A DNA stretch of 64,000 bases from CBDESN01 sp965242495 (GTDB taxonomy: Bacteria; Pseudomonadota; Alphaproteobacteria; MPNO01), in the NCBI GenBank assembly GCA_965242495.1, contig OZ251446.1:2542001-2606000 (forward strand), read 5' to 3'. Positions 15,975 through 25,700 of this stretch are shown here, in pieces. Under the pieces are notes generated by a model that did not search any database, was not told where the DNA came from, and saw only the letters and a list, made by a program, of their open reading frames with translations. Positions within the stretch are counted from its first letter, which is position 1; each line of letters begins with the position of its first letter. A program made the translations under genes and the position numbers.

Positions 15975-17448
15975 GTCCCGATCCCGATCCCGGCGCCGGC
16001 GGGCCGGCGCGGTCGTAGCCGCGCAGCAGATCGTCCACCAGACCGGCGGCGTCCGCCCAGTCGAAGGTGCGGTACATATGCCCGCGCGGAATATGGGGCG
16101 CCCCGGCGTAGAACATCTCGTACTGGACGTGGCGCGACCCGAACTCGGAGCCGAGCGCGTCCCAGGCGAGCTTCATCAGCTTCACCCGATCGGCCGGGTC
16201 GGCCGCCGACGGCGTCCGGGCGCCGCCGAGCGGCGCGGCCGTCTCCGGGCGGCCGAGGTCGTCCGCCGACGAGGGCAGCGCGATCAGCCCGCCGCCCGCG
16301 AGCTCGCGGATCGCGTTGACGAATCGGGGATACGCCTCCTGGGTGACGACCTGGAGGGAATAGAGCATCCGTTCGTCGGGAACGTAATAGCCGTACCAGG
16401 CTTTGCCGTTCGCCTCCATGCCGCGCACCATGCCGTCGACCATCGCGGCGAAGGCGGCGAGCCGGCCCAGCCGGTCGCGCGCCCGCGCATCGCCGATGGC
16501 GCCGCGGGCTTCGACGATGCGCCTGGCGAGGCCCAGCAGGAAGCGCAGCTTGACCGCCAAGCGGATCTGGCATTGGTAGTTCTGATAGACATGGGCGGAG
16601 GTGTCCCGGAACTGCCCCGCGCACATATCGACGTCGCGATAGATGAACAGCCGCTCCCACGGCACCTCGACCTGATCGAAATGGATCACGGCGTCGTTCT
16701 CGTCGAAATGCGACGACAGCGGGTAGTCGAACTCCGAGGTGGCGTTGCGTTCGTAGGACGTGCGCGAGAGGATCGAGACGCCCTTGGCGCCCAGCGGCTG
16801 GGCGAAGGACAGGGCGAAGCGCTCCTCGCCGGGCTTCAGCGGCTGGATGTTGCTGACCAGCACGTCGTTGGCGATCGCGCAGCCGGTCCCCAGCATCTTG
16901 GCCCCGTGAACGACGATGCCGCGCGGACCTTCGTCGACGACCGCCAAAGCGAGATCGCCGTCGCGCGGCAGCGCCGCGGTGTCCTTGGACCGGTCGGCCT
17001 GGGGGTTCACGAAGGCCGAGGTGAGGTAGAGTTCGTCGTCGCGGGCCGCGGTGAAATAGGCTTCGAGCGCGCGGGCGCGGGCCTCGCTCGAACGCCGGAA
17101 AATCTCCCGGCCCATGACCTGGCCGCACATGCTGTGGGCCATGTAGTCGGGCGACCGCCCCATGAATCCGCAATGGGTCCGCGCCAGGGCTTCGACCGCC
17201 TTGCGCCCGTCGATCAGATCGCTGCGGCTCCGGGGCAGCCGCCAGCACTTGCCGACCCGCCGGCCGCTGGTCGGCGAGACGAAGGTCGCGAGTTCCGGAT
17301 TGGCCGCCTGGAAGTCGTACAGGTCGGCGATCGCGCGCGCGGCGTTACGGAATGCCGGGTGACGGGCCGGATCGGCGATCCGCTGTCCGTCGAGATAGAT
17401 CGTGCGGCCGTCGTCCAGGCTCTCGAGATAGTCCGCGCCCGTCTTCAT
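15961..17448 (-). CDS. 4-hydroxyphenylacetate 3-hydroxylase (HpaB) family monooxygenase
   Basis: 495 residues, matching the HpaB/PvcC family of FADH2-dependent aromatic hydroxylases with an acyl-CoA-dehydrogenase-like fold. Typical segments are GADYLESLDDGRTIYLDGQ at the start, FMGRSPDYMA, VVHGAKMLGTGCAIANDVL, VPWERLFIY and SEFGSRHVQYEMFYAG. The MKTGADY start (17448) is preferred over the ATG at 17484. These enzymes need a separate flavin reductase (HpaC), and none is present nearby, so a reductase elsewhere must serve it. The ring substrate is unknown. The gene's upstream region has been invaded by an insertion sequence, which may alter its expression. Confidence 0.88.
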   Translation of the reverse strand: MKTGADYLESLDDGRTIYLDGQRIADPARHPAFRNAARAIADLYDFQAANPELATFVSPTSGRRVGKCWRLPRSRSDLIDGRKAVEALARTHCGFMGRSPDYMAHSMCGQVMGREIFRRSSEARARALEAYFTAARDDELYLTSAFVNPQADRSKDTAALPRDGDLALAVVDEGPRGIVVHGAKMLGTGCAIANDVLVSNIQPLKPGEERFALSFAQPLGAKGVSILSRTSYERNATSEFDYPLSSHFDENDAVIHFDQVEVPWERLFIYRDVDMCAGQFRDTSAHVYQNYQCQIRLAVKLRFLLGLARRIVEARGAIGDARARDRLGRLAAFAAMVDGMVRGMEANGKAWYGYYVPDERMLYSLQVVTQEAYPRFVNAIRELAGGGLIALPSSADDLGRPETAAPLGGARTPSAADPADRVKLMKLAWDALGSEFGSRHVQYEMFYAGAPHIPRGHMYRTFDWADAAGLVDDLLRGYDRAGPPAPGSGSGLSDG

Positions 17449-17508
17449 GACCCGCACGCCGCCGCCGCCCGGCGACTGTTCCATGCCCGCGGCGGCCGGT
17501 CAACCCGC

Positions 17509-18649
17509 TGTCCGGGTTCACTACATATGAGACGGCGGGGTTTCCTGTGCTGTCAGTGAGAGAAGGTACTCGGCGGGGGTATGTCCGTCGAGAGCGTTGT
17601 GCGGTCGGAAGGTGTTGAACTCGTCGGCGAAGGCGTCGATCCATCGGTTGATGTCGTCGAGGTTGTCGTTGGGCGGGTCCCAGGTTGCGTAGAACTCGTA
17701 TCGCCAAGCGCCGTTGTTGCGCTCGACGTGTCCGTTGAGTTCGGGCGATTTGGGGGGCAGTTCGAAGAGTTGGATGCCGCGTTTCTGGCATTCGCGCTCG
17801 AAGCTGGCCTTGAACTCGGAGCCGCCATCGACCTGGATGGCCTGGATGGGGAAGGGCATGTCGTCCTGGAGCTTGTCGAGGAAGCGTTTGGCGTTGTGTG
17901 CGGTTGCGCGCCGGCAGGCTTGTGCGCAGGTCCACTTGGCGACGGGATCGCAGGCGGTGAACTGCTTGAGTGGGGGTCGTCCGTGTCCTGGGGAGAGGGA
18001 GAGGGTGTCGAGTTGGACGATCTCGCCTGGGGCTGTGGGTCTGCGCCCCTTGGGGAGGCGTCTGGCGTGCGGCCGGCTGTGCTTGCGGCTGCGTCGCGGG
18101 GCCTTGCGTCGGAGGGTGGGGACGGGGGTGACGGCGCCTCGTTGGACGAGGTTCTTGAGGATGCGGCCCACGGTGCTCTGGCTGGCGGTGTATCCCTGGC
18201 GGCGCAGCAGGATGGTGAGCTTGGCCTTGCCCCACATCGGGAAGTCGGCGCGCATCTCATGCACCGCCGCCGCCAGTTGCGGCGACCATTCGGGCCGTCG
18301 TGAGCGCCGGGGCCGTCGCGAGCGCGGGGCCAGGCGGCCCTGGTCGTGAAGCTTCCGCCAGCGGTAGAGGGTGGCCCGCGACACGCCGACGGCGGCGGCC
18401 GCATCGGCGGCGCTGAGGCCATTGTCGCGGGCGCGACGCCAACGCTTCAGGGCGTCACGCCTGTGCGCTTCGTCGCTCCGCTCCTTGCCGCACAGGCGTG
18501 ACGCCAGGGCGGCTCCCCGTGTAACATGACGGGGCAGGCCGAAAACCTGCATGGGGGTCCTCCTTCCAGCTGTCTGTCCAAACCAACAGCTTCGGAGACC
18601 CCCAACCTTCCTTCAACCTCCTCGTCTCACATGTGTCTGGACCAGGACA
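17509..18649 (-). mobile_element. IS481-family insertion sequence, complete, 5-bp target duplication
   Basis: A 1141-bp element. The ends are imperfect inverted repeats of about 35 bp, both starting TGTCC (left end reads inward from 17509, right end inward from 18649) and sharing a GAGACG core about 20 bases in. The 5-bp sequence CCCGC occurs directly outside both ends (17504-17508 and 18650-18654), the mark of a target duplication. One transposase gene fills most of it. It sits between two divergent genes, 60 bp from one start and 28 bp from the other. The intact ends, intact ORF and exact duplication indicate a fairly recent insertion. Confidence 0.88.
17521..18552 (-). CDS. IS481-family transposase
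   Basis: 343 residues. The N-terminal part has a helix-turn-helix of the Hin/LeuC type (NGLSAADAAAAVGVSRATLY), then an Arg-rich linker. The rve-type integrase core follows with the DDE triad: Asp in IVQLDTLSLS, Asp in IQAIQVDGGSEFKASF, and Glu in LNGHVERNNGAWRYEF. The C-terminal NTFRPHNALDGHTPAEYL is the usual end of IS481/IS3-like transposases. No frameshift is needed to read it and all catalytic residues are present, so the element could be active. The stop codon lies 12 bp inside the left end of the element. Confidence 0.92.
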   Translation of the reverse strand: MQVFGLPRHVTRGAALASRLCGKERSDEAHRRDALKRWRRARDNGLSAADAAAAVGVSRATLYRWRKLHDQGRLAPRSRRPRRSRRPEWSPQLAAAVHEMRADFPMWGKAKLTILLRRQGYTASQSTVGRILKNLVQRGAVTPVPTLRRKAPRRSRKHSRPHARRLPKGRRPTAPGEIVQLDTLSLSPGHGRPPLKQFTACDPVAKWTCAQACRRATAHNAKRFLDKLQDDMPFPIQAIQVDGGSEFKASFERECQKRGIQLFELPPKSPELNGHVERNNGAWRYEFYATWDPPNDNLDDINRWIDAFADEFNTFRPHNALDGHTPAEYLLSLTAQETPPSHM

Positions 18650-18677
18650 CCCGCGCCCGGGCGGCGCGGCCGCCGGC

Positions 18678-19289
18678 ATGACGCGCCAGGGCCGGTTCGA
18701 GGTCGTCGACGTCGTGGTCGTGCTCGGCGCGCCGCCGACCGCGGCGGGCGCGCCCGGCCCCAGGATGCGGCGGCGCATGGCCGGCGGCGTCGGCGCGTTC
18801 CGGCGATCCGCCGCGCAGGCGCTGCTGGTCACGGGCGGACCGCCCGGCGCCGATCCGACCGAGGCCGCGCTGATGCGCGATCTCGCGATCGCGGCCGGCG
18901 TCCCCCGCAGCCGCATCGTCGTCGAGCCCACGGCCGGATCGACGTTCGACAACGCGGCCCGAAGCGCCGAGATCATGCGGGCGCGGGGCTGGTCGAAGGC
19001 GCTGGTGGTGACCGATGCGCTCCATTTGCCGCGCGCCTTGCTCGCGTTCCGGGCCGAAGGCGTCCGCGCCCGCGGCCGAAGCGCGGGCCCGGGGCCGGGC
19101 GGGGCGGCGCAGCGCGCGCTCTGGCGCGAGGCCGCCTACGAAGCCGCGGCGCTCCTCTGCTACGGCGCCGCGATCCTGTTGCGCCGTCGCCGGCGGGGGC
19201 CGCCTACCGCCGCAGACCCCGGACGATCGCGAGATAGTCGGGATGGTCCGGGCCGATCAGCCCATGACGGACGAAGAAGTCGATATTGA
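18678..19289 (+). CDS. YdcF/DUF218-like protein
   Basis: 203 residues. The first part, VVVLGAPPTA...GVGAFRRSAAQALLVTGG, then EAALMRDLAIAAGVPRSRIVVEP and TFDNAARSAEIMRARGW, is typical of the YdcF-like DUF218 family, whose members bind SAM or act in envelope metabolism. A short hydrophobic helix (AAYEAAALLCYGAAILL) is near the C-terminus. The ATG at 18678 is the natural start; an upstream GTG lies inside the insertion sequence. The insertion sits 28 bp before the ATG and no ribosome site is seen, so expression may be impaired. The last 28 codons overlap the convergent NUDIX gene and look like read-through. Confidence 0.75.
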   Translation: MTRQGRFEVVDVVVVLGAPPTAAGAPGPRMRRRMAGGVGAFRRSAAQALLVTGGPPGADPTEAALMRDLAIAAGVPRSRIVVEPTAGSTFDNAARSAEIMRARGWSKALVVTDALHLPRALLAFRAEGVRARGRSAGPGPGGAAQRALWREAAYEAAALLCYGAAILLRRRRRGPPTAADPGRSRDSRDGPGRSAHDGRRSRY

Positions 19290-20049
19290 CCAGGTTGCAG
19301 TTGAACTTGAACGCGCCGGTCCGGGAAACGATCCGCATCACCCGGCCCGCCGGCCACAGATGGAACGCCGCGACCTCGCCGTCGGCGTTGCGCGGACGGA
19401 AGTCGGCCGGGAGTTCGAGGTCGTAGGCGAACATCACGTCGGGCCTGAGCCCGTCGGCGGTCTCCTGCGTGTAGGACACGGCGCCTACCGGGATCGCCCG
19501 CGCCGCCAAATCCGGCGGGATGCCCGCCTCCTCGGCGGCTTCCTTGACGACGTTCTCCGCCGGCCCGATCCCGACCGGCTGGCCGCCGGCGACGAGGTTG
19601 TCGAGCAGGCCGGGGAAGGTCTGCTTGCGCGCCGCGCGCCGCGCGACCCACAGATGGATCCCGCCGCGGTCGCGGACGAACCCGTTGACGTGCACGCCAT
19701 AGGCGCGGACGCCGAAGAACGGCGCCGCGGCGCGCTCCATCTCGAACAGATGGGGGCCGGCGAACGGACCGCCGACCGGATAGGCTTCGCCCCGCCAGCC
19801 GGGGATGACGCCGCGCCGGGCCAAGTCACAGAGCGCGGCGTGGACGGCGCGCGTCCGCGCGGCGTAATCGTCGAGTCCGCGGGCGAGTCCGACCGCGGCG
19901 TCCGACAGAGCGAACGCCTCGGGATAGCGGGCGAGCCGCGCCGCGAAACCATGCTTGACCCAGCCGACCCGCTCGTCGGCGACGACGAAGGGCGTGAAAT
20001 GCGACAGGTCGTGGGAGTTGCACTCGCGGATCCGGTCGAGAAAGCTCAA
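19204..20049 (-). CDS. NUDIX hydrolase, DUF4743 type
   Basis: 281 residues. An N-terminal DUF4743 part (FLDRIRECNSHDLSHFTPF) precedes a NUDIX domain with the box ending ENVVKEAAEEAGIP, in which Lys replaces the usual Arg of REUXEE. Similar proteins in alphaproteobacteria and in plants/yeast (the thiamine pyrophosphokinase-associated Nudix, Nudt20/24 type) act on oxothiamine or related diphosphates; the activity here is inferred only by family. The gene lies 33 bp downstream of an FAD oxidoreductase gene on the same strand, so they may be co-transcribed. Its 3' end overlaps the convergent YdcF-like gene by 86 bp. Confidence 0.82.
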   Translation of the reverse strand: MSFLDRIRECNSHDLSHFTPFVVADERVGWVKHGFAARLARYPEAFALSDAAVGLARGLDDYAARTRAVHAALCDLARRGVIPGWRGEAYPVGGPFAGPHLFEMERAAAPFFGVRAYGVHVNGFVRDRGGIHLWVARRAARKQTFPGLLDNLVAGGQPVGIGPAENVVKEAAEEAGIPPDLAARAIPVGAVSYTQETADGLRPDVMFAYDLELPADFRPRNADGEVAAFHLWPAGRVMRIVSRTGAFKFNCNLVNIDFFVRHGLIGPDHPDYLAIVRGLRR

Positions 20050-20082
20050 TCTGCGGGCTCCGGCCGGGCGAGGCGGGCGCGC

Positions 20083-21267
20083 TCACACGACGTTGCGCTC
20101 GGGCAGCCGGCGCCCCGCGCGGATCCGCGCATAGGTCAGGGCCGACAGGTCGAGCGTGCGAAAACCGCCATGGACGATCGACTCGCAGACCGCGCGGCCC
20201 GCGGCCGGGGCCTGCTGCGCGCCGTGGCCCGAGAAGCCGTTGCAGAACGCCAGGCCGCCGATCTCGGGATGCCAGCCGAGGATGGCGTTGCGGTCGAACG
20301 TGTTGACGTCGTAGAGGCCCGCCCAGGCGCCGACTTGGCGAACCGCCTCGAAGCGCGGCACCCGCCGCGCGAGCGCCGGCCATACGATCCGTTCGAACAG
20401 CGCTTCGTCCGGCTCGAGCGCTCCGGCGGCGGCGTCTTCGTCCTCGGCGTCCGGCGGGGAGACGAGGGCGATGTAGCGGCGGCCTTCCGGTCGGAAGGCG
20501 ACGCCGGTCGGATCGACCACCAGCGGCGCAGCGCCGACGTTCTCGCGGCAGTCGAACACGAAGGTCGTGCGCTTGCGCGGGCGGACCGGCAACGCGCAGC
20601 CGGCGAGGGCCGCGACCGTCGCCGCATGAGGCCCGGCGGCGTTCACCAGGACCGCGCAGTCGACCGCGCCGCCCCGGCGCAGCCGCACGCCGACGACGCG
20701 CCCGCCCCGCCGGGTCACGCCGACCACCTCGTCATGGACGTAGTCGGCCCCCAGCGCCAGGGCCTTGCGGCGCAGGGCGCGCAGCAGAGACTCCGGGTCG
20801 AACCAACCTTCGCCGGTCAGCCCGAACCCGCCGCCGGCGAGGCCGTCGCCGTCGAGCCAGGGGAAGCGGGCGCACAGCTCGGCGGGCGACAGCAGCGCCA
20901 CGTCGGCGCCGAGCGCGTTCTGCCGGCGCACGTTCGCCGACAGCTGGGCGTATCCGGCCGCCGAGGCGAGAAACAGGTAGCCGCGTTCGACGAAGCCCAC
21001 CTCCGGCCGCTCGCCGCCGACCGCGAGCAACTCCGGCGCCCGCCGGAGGAATTCCGCGCCGAACAGGGACATGCGCACGTTCTCGGGCGTCGAGAATTGC
21101 TGGCGAACGCCGCCCCAGGACCGCAGCGTCGCGCTGGCGGAATAGGTCGGGTCGCGCTCGACGACCAGCACGCGGCCGTCGAAGGTCGCGCAGGCGCCGA
21201 GGAAATAGGCGACGGCGCTGCCCATGATCGCGCCGCCGGCGACGACCACGTCGTACCGGTCCGTCAT
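20083..21267 (-). CDS. FAD-dependent oxidoreductase (DAO family)
   Basis: 394 residues. The N-terminal YDVVVAGGAIMGSAVAYFL is the Rossmann FAD-binding motif, in a GGxxMG variant. The DAO family fold is further supported by RSWGGVRQQFSTPENVRMS, ALGADYVHDEVVGVT, VLVNAAGPHAATVAALAG and the C-terminal GFSGHGAQQAPAAGRAV. Such enzymes oxidise amines or amino acids such as glycine, sarcosine or D-amino acids. The substrate is unknown. The ATG at 21267 starts four codons before the Rossmann strand; an ATG at 21336 would add an unlikely basic extension. It probably forms a two-gene unit with the NUDIX gene. Confidence 0.88.
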   Translation of the reverse strand: MTDRYDVVVAGGAIMGSAVAYFLGACATFDGRVLVVERDPTYSASATLRSWGGVRQQFSTPENVRMSLFGAEFLRRAPELLAVGGERPEVGFVERGYLFLASAAGYAQLSANVRRQNALGADVALLSPAELCARFPWLDGDGLAGGGFGLTGEGWFDPESLLRALRRKALALGADYVHDEVVGVTRRGGRVVGVRLRRGGAVDCAVLVNAAGPHAATVAALAGCALPVRPRKRTTFVFDCRENVGAAPLVVDPTGVAFRPEGRRYIALVSPPDAEDEDAAAGALEPDEALFERIVWPALARRVPRFEAVRQVGAWAGLYDVNTFDRNAILGWHPEIGGLAFCNGFSGHGAQQAPAAGRAVCESIVHGGFRTLDLSALTYARIRAGRRLPERNVV

Positions 21268-21444
21268 CGCGCGGGTCCGCCGGCCGAAGGCGCGTCCATC
21301 CCTGGCAGCCTTACGCCGCCGGGCGCCCGCGCGCAAGGCGCCGGCCCGGACGAATTCCTTGACTCGCGCCGACCCGACGTGACCTTATGGCCGCGGTCCG
21401 CGCCGCCGGGAGACGCGCGTCCCGGCGGCGGGCCGCAGGGACGG

Positions 21445-22778
21445 ATGCGCAGGATTCCCAGGATCGGGAGCCGCGGGACGGTGAGACAGGGCGCTATTCC
21501 GGCAGCGATCCTCGCGATCCTGTTGCCGTCGGCGGCGGCCTTGGCGCAAGGCGCGGCGCTGTCGGATCGCGCCAGGCAGATGGACGCGAACGGCGACGGG
21601 GTGATCGACCGCGCCGAGGCGCGGGGGCCGTTGCAGGCCAATTTCGACCGGGCCGACACCGACAAGAGCGGAGCCCTCGCGGGGCCGAGATCGGCGCGTT
21701 CTTCCGCGCGCTGCGCGCCGGCGGCGGGCCGCCGGACCGCGGGCGGCCCACGGTGGTCTCCGTCGATGCGGTCAAGAACGGGCCGGCCGGCGAGACGGTG
21801 CCGGTCTACGGGCGGCTGGTCGCCCGCCAGAAGGGCGTGGTCGCGGCCCGGGTCCAGGGCGCGGTGGCGGAGATGCGCGCCGATGTCGGCGACCGGGTGG
21901 CGGCAGGCGACGCGCTGGCGCTGCTGGTCGCGGACACGCTGCGCGCCCGGCGCGCGCTCCGGCGGGCCGAGCTCGCCGAAGCGGAAGCCAAGCGGCGGGC
22001 GGCGTCCGTGCAGCTCGACCAGGCGCGGTCGGAACTCGACCGGCTGAAACGGCTCCGCAAGTCCGCCGCCTTTTCCAAGGCCCGCTACGAGGACAAGGAG
22101 AAGGACGTGTCCCGCCGGTCGAGCGCGCTCGCCGAAGCGCGGGCGCGGACGGCCCAGGCCCGGGCGGCCCTCGACATGGCCGACATCGATCTGCGCGGCG
22201 CGACGATCCGCGCGCCGTTCGCCGGCGTCCTCAGCCGGCGGCACACGGACATGGGCGCGTTCCTCAAGGTGGGCGACCGGGTGGCGACGCTGATCAACGA
22301 CGCCGCGCTCGAGGTCGAAGCGGAGATTCCGTCGAACCGACTGGCCGGGCTCGCGGAAGGCGCGGCGCTCGATCTCGAATTCGAGGACGGGACGCCGTTC
22401 AAGGCCGTCGTGCGCGCCGTGATCCCGGAGGAGGATCCGCTCGCCCGCACCCGCACGGTCCGGCTGGTTCCCGACTTCGCCGGCGAGGACGCGCGCGCCG
22501 CCGTCAACCAGAGCGTCCTGCTCAACGTGCCGCTGAGCGCGCGGCTCGACGTGGTCTCGGTCCATAAGGACGCCGTGATCCGGCGGAGCGGCGGCAGCGC
22601 GGTGTTCGTGGTCGAGGACGGCAGGGCGGCGCTGCGCGCGGTGCGGCTGGGCGACGTGGTCGGCGGACGGTTCGAGGTCCTGGAAGGGTTGGAGGCGGGC
22701 GAGTTGACGGTCGTGCGCGGCAACGAGCGGCTGCGGCCCGGCCAGGCGGTGCGGACGCGCGGGGGGCCGCGCGGATGA
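21445..22778 (+). CDS. RND efflux periplasmic adaptor with N-terminal EF-hands; frameshifted
   Basis: A membrane fusion protein interrupted by a 1-base shift in the G-run at 21681-21684. The first frame gives a start (ATG 21445, or GTG 21481), a signal peptide (AIPAAILAILLPSAAALAQ) and one perfect EF-hand loop, DANGDGVIDRAE (residues 47-58). A second EF-hand begins DTDKSGALA and is completed (GAE) only if one G is added, when the frame joins AEIGAFFRAL and the adaptor proper: barrel-sandwich strands, a coiled coil (about RARRALRRAELAEAEAKRR) and IRAPFAGVLSRRHTDMGAFL. The stop overlaps the pump gene by 4 bp. The shift could be a sequencing error, a real mutation or slippage. EF-hands at the front of an adaptor are unusual. 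Confidence 0.8.
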
Positions 22779-25700
22779 AGCCGATCGCGTTCGCCATACG
22801 ACGCCCGGTCGCGGTGCTGTCGATGGTGCTGATGACCGTGCTGCTCGGCTGGCTGGCGCTCAAGACCATCCCGATCCAGCTCACGCCCGACGTGCGCAAA
22901 CCGCTGATCATCGTGGAGACCCGCTGGCGCGGGGCCGCGCCGGCCGAGGTGGAGCGCGAGATCGTGAACCGCCAGGAGGAAGCGCTCAAGGGGATCGAGG
23001 GCGTCGAGAAGATGGAGTCGAGCGCGCAGCGCGGCCGCGCCAGGATCTCGCTCGAGTTCAACGTCGCCCAGAACATGGAGCGCGCCCTCCTCCTGGTGAA
23101 CAACCGCCTCGGCCAGGTGGGCGACATGCCGGCGGAGGCGGGCGAGCCCAGGCTGCTGACGCGCGACACCGACGACAACCCGGTCGCCTGGTTCGTCGTC
23201 AAGCCGTTGCCCGGCAACGACCGCAGCATCCACACCTATCGCGACTTCGTCGAAGACGTGGTCCAGGATCGGATCGAGCGCGTGGCCGGCGTGGCGCTGG
23301 TCAACGTCTATGGCGGCGACGAGCGCGAGCTGCGCGTCGTCGTCGATCCGCGCCGCCTCGCCCGCTACGGCCTGACGGTCTCCGAGATCGCCGACACGCT
23401 GCGCCGGACCAACGTCAACATCTCGGCCGGCGCCGTCGACGAGGGCAAGCGCAGCTACACGGTCCGGACCGAGAGCGAGCTCAACACCGTCGAGCGGGTC
23501 CGATCCGTCGTCCTGCGCTCGCGCGTGGCGGCGGAGACCGGGCGGATCGCGCGCGTCACCGTGGGCGACGTGGCCGAGATCGGGTTCGCCTACAAGCGGC
23601 CGACCGCGCGCATCCGCAATCTCGGCGAGGGCGCGATCGCCGTCAACGCGATCCGCGACACCGGCACCAACGTGATCCAGGTGATGGAGCGGATCCGGGA
23701 CGTCGCGCAACAGCTGAACGACGGCCCGCTGCGCGCCGCCGGGCTGCGGCTGACCCAGGTCTACGACGAAACCTTCTACATCAACTCGGCGATCTCGCTC
23801 GTCACCCAGAACATCTGGCTGGGCGGGACCTTCGCCGCCCTGATCCTGCTCCTGTTCCTGCGCTCGTTCGGCGCGACGCTGGTGATCTCGCTCGCCATTC
23901 CGGTCTCGATCGTCGGCTCCTTCGTCGCCATGGCGGCTCTCGGCCGGTCGATCAACGTCATCTCGCTCGCCGGCATCGCCTTCGCCGTCGGCATGGTGGT
24001 CGACGCCGCCATCGTCGTCCTGGAGAATATCTTCCGCCACCGGCAGATGGGCAAGTCGAGATTCGAGGCGGCCCGTCTCGGCGCGTCGCAGGTATGGGGC
24101 GCGGTCATGGTCTCGGCGGTGACCACGGTGGTCGTCTTCGCCCCGGTCCTGGTCATGCGGCTCCAGGTGGGGCAGCTCTTCCGCGACATCGCCGTGGCGC
24201 TCTCGGTGGCGGTGATCCTGTCGCTGATCGTATCGGTCACCGTCATCCCGACCCTCGCCCACCGGCTGCTCGGCGACCGCGTGGCCGCCGGCCCCGCCCG
24301 GCGCCTGCCGGCGGTGGACGACCTGGCCCGGCTGTTCGTGTCGTTGACGATCCGCTACACCCGGCTGGTGGTCGGCAGCCGACCGGCGGCGCTGGGCGTG
24401 GTGGCCCTCGTGTGCGGGGTCGCGGCCGCCGCCACCTGGCTGTTCCTGCCCAAGCTCGAATACCTGCCCGAGGGCAACCGCAACCTGATCATCGGCATCT
24501 CGGCGCCGCCGCCGGGCTACAACCTCGAAACCACCACCCGGATCGCCGAGGCGACCGAGGACCGGGTGCGGCATCTGTGGGCGAGCGAGACCGGCCCGGA
24601 CTCCGCGCCGGGCGAGCCGCCCAAGATGGCGCGCTTCTGGTTCATCGCGCTGCCGGCGCGGACGATCCTGGCCGCTTCGGCGGTCGATCCGACGCGGGCG
24701 CGCGAGCTGGTCCCGGTGCTCCGGCCGCTGGTCTTCACCGAGCCGGGCACGTTCGGCTTCGTCCTCCAGACGTCGCTCTTCGGGCGCGGCTTCAGCGGGT
24801 CGCGGGTGGTCGACATCGACATCATCGGTCCCGATCTCGACGCGCTGCTCGCCGTCGCCCGGCGGGCGATGGGGCCGATCGCGCAGTCGATGCCGCGCCG
24901 GGAGGGCAACCAGATCCGGCCGCGCCCGGGGCTCGAACTCGGGGCGCCGGAAGTCCGGGTCGTGCCGGATCCGATGCGGCTGGCGGATAACGGGCTGAGC
25001 GCGCGCGATCTCGGCCTGACGATCGACGCCTTCAACGACGGGCTGCGGCTGGCCGAGGTCAATATCGGCAGCCGGCGCGTCGATCTCACGCTGATGGGGC
25101 CGGAGGGCCGGATCAAGAGGACGCAGGGCATCGGCAACCTGCCGGTCGTGACGCGCGCGGGCGCGATCCTGCCGGCCCGCCAGCTCGCGCATATCGAGGT
25201 GACCGAAGGGCCGACGCAGATCCGGCATATCGAGCGCGAACGCTCCGTCACCCTCCAGATCCGCCCGGCGCCCGGGGTCCCGCTCGAAGCGGCGATCGAG
25301 ACCATCGCGCAGCGCATCGTGCCGCAGCTCGAGGCGGACGGCCTGCCGCCGGGGACGCGCATCGCCGTGTCGGGAACCGCAAACGAGCTGGCGCGGACCT
25401 GGCGCGCGATGATCGTCAACCTGATCGTCGCCGCCGCCATCGTCTATCTGGTGATGGCGATCCTGCTGGAGAGCTTCGTCTATCCCTTCATCATCATGTT
25501 CTCGGTGCCGCTGGCGACCGCCGGCGGCGTGGCCGGGCTGGTGGTCCTCAATCAGTTCTCGCCCCAGGCGCTCGACATGCTGACGATCCTGGGCTTCGTG
25601 ATCCTGATCGGCACCGTGGTCAACAACGCGATCCTCCTGGTCCACCAGACGCTTCAGCTCGTCCGCGTCGAAGGGATGGCCGCGCGCGAAGCGGTGATCG

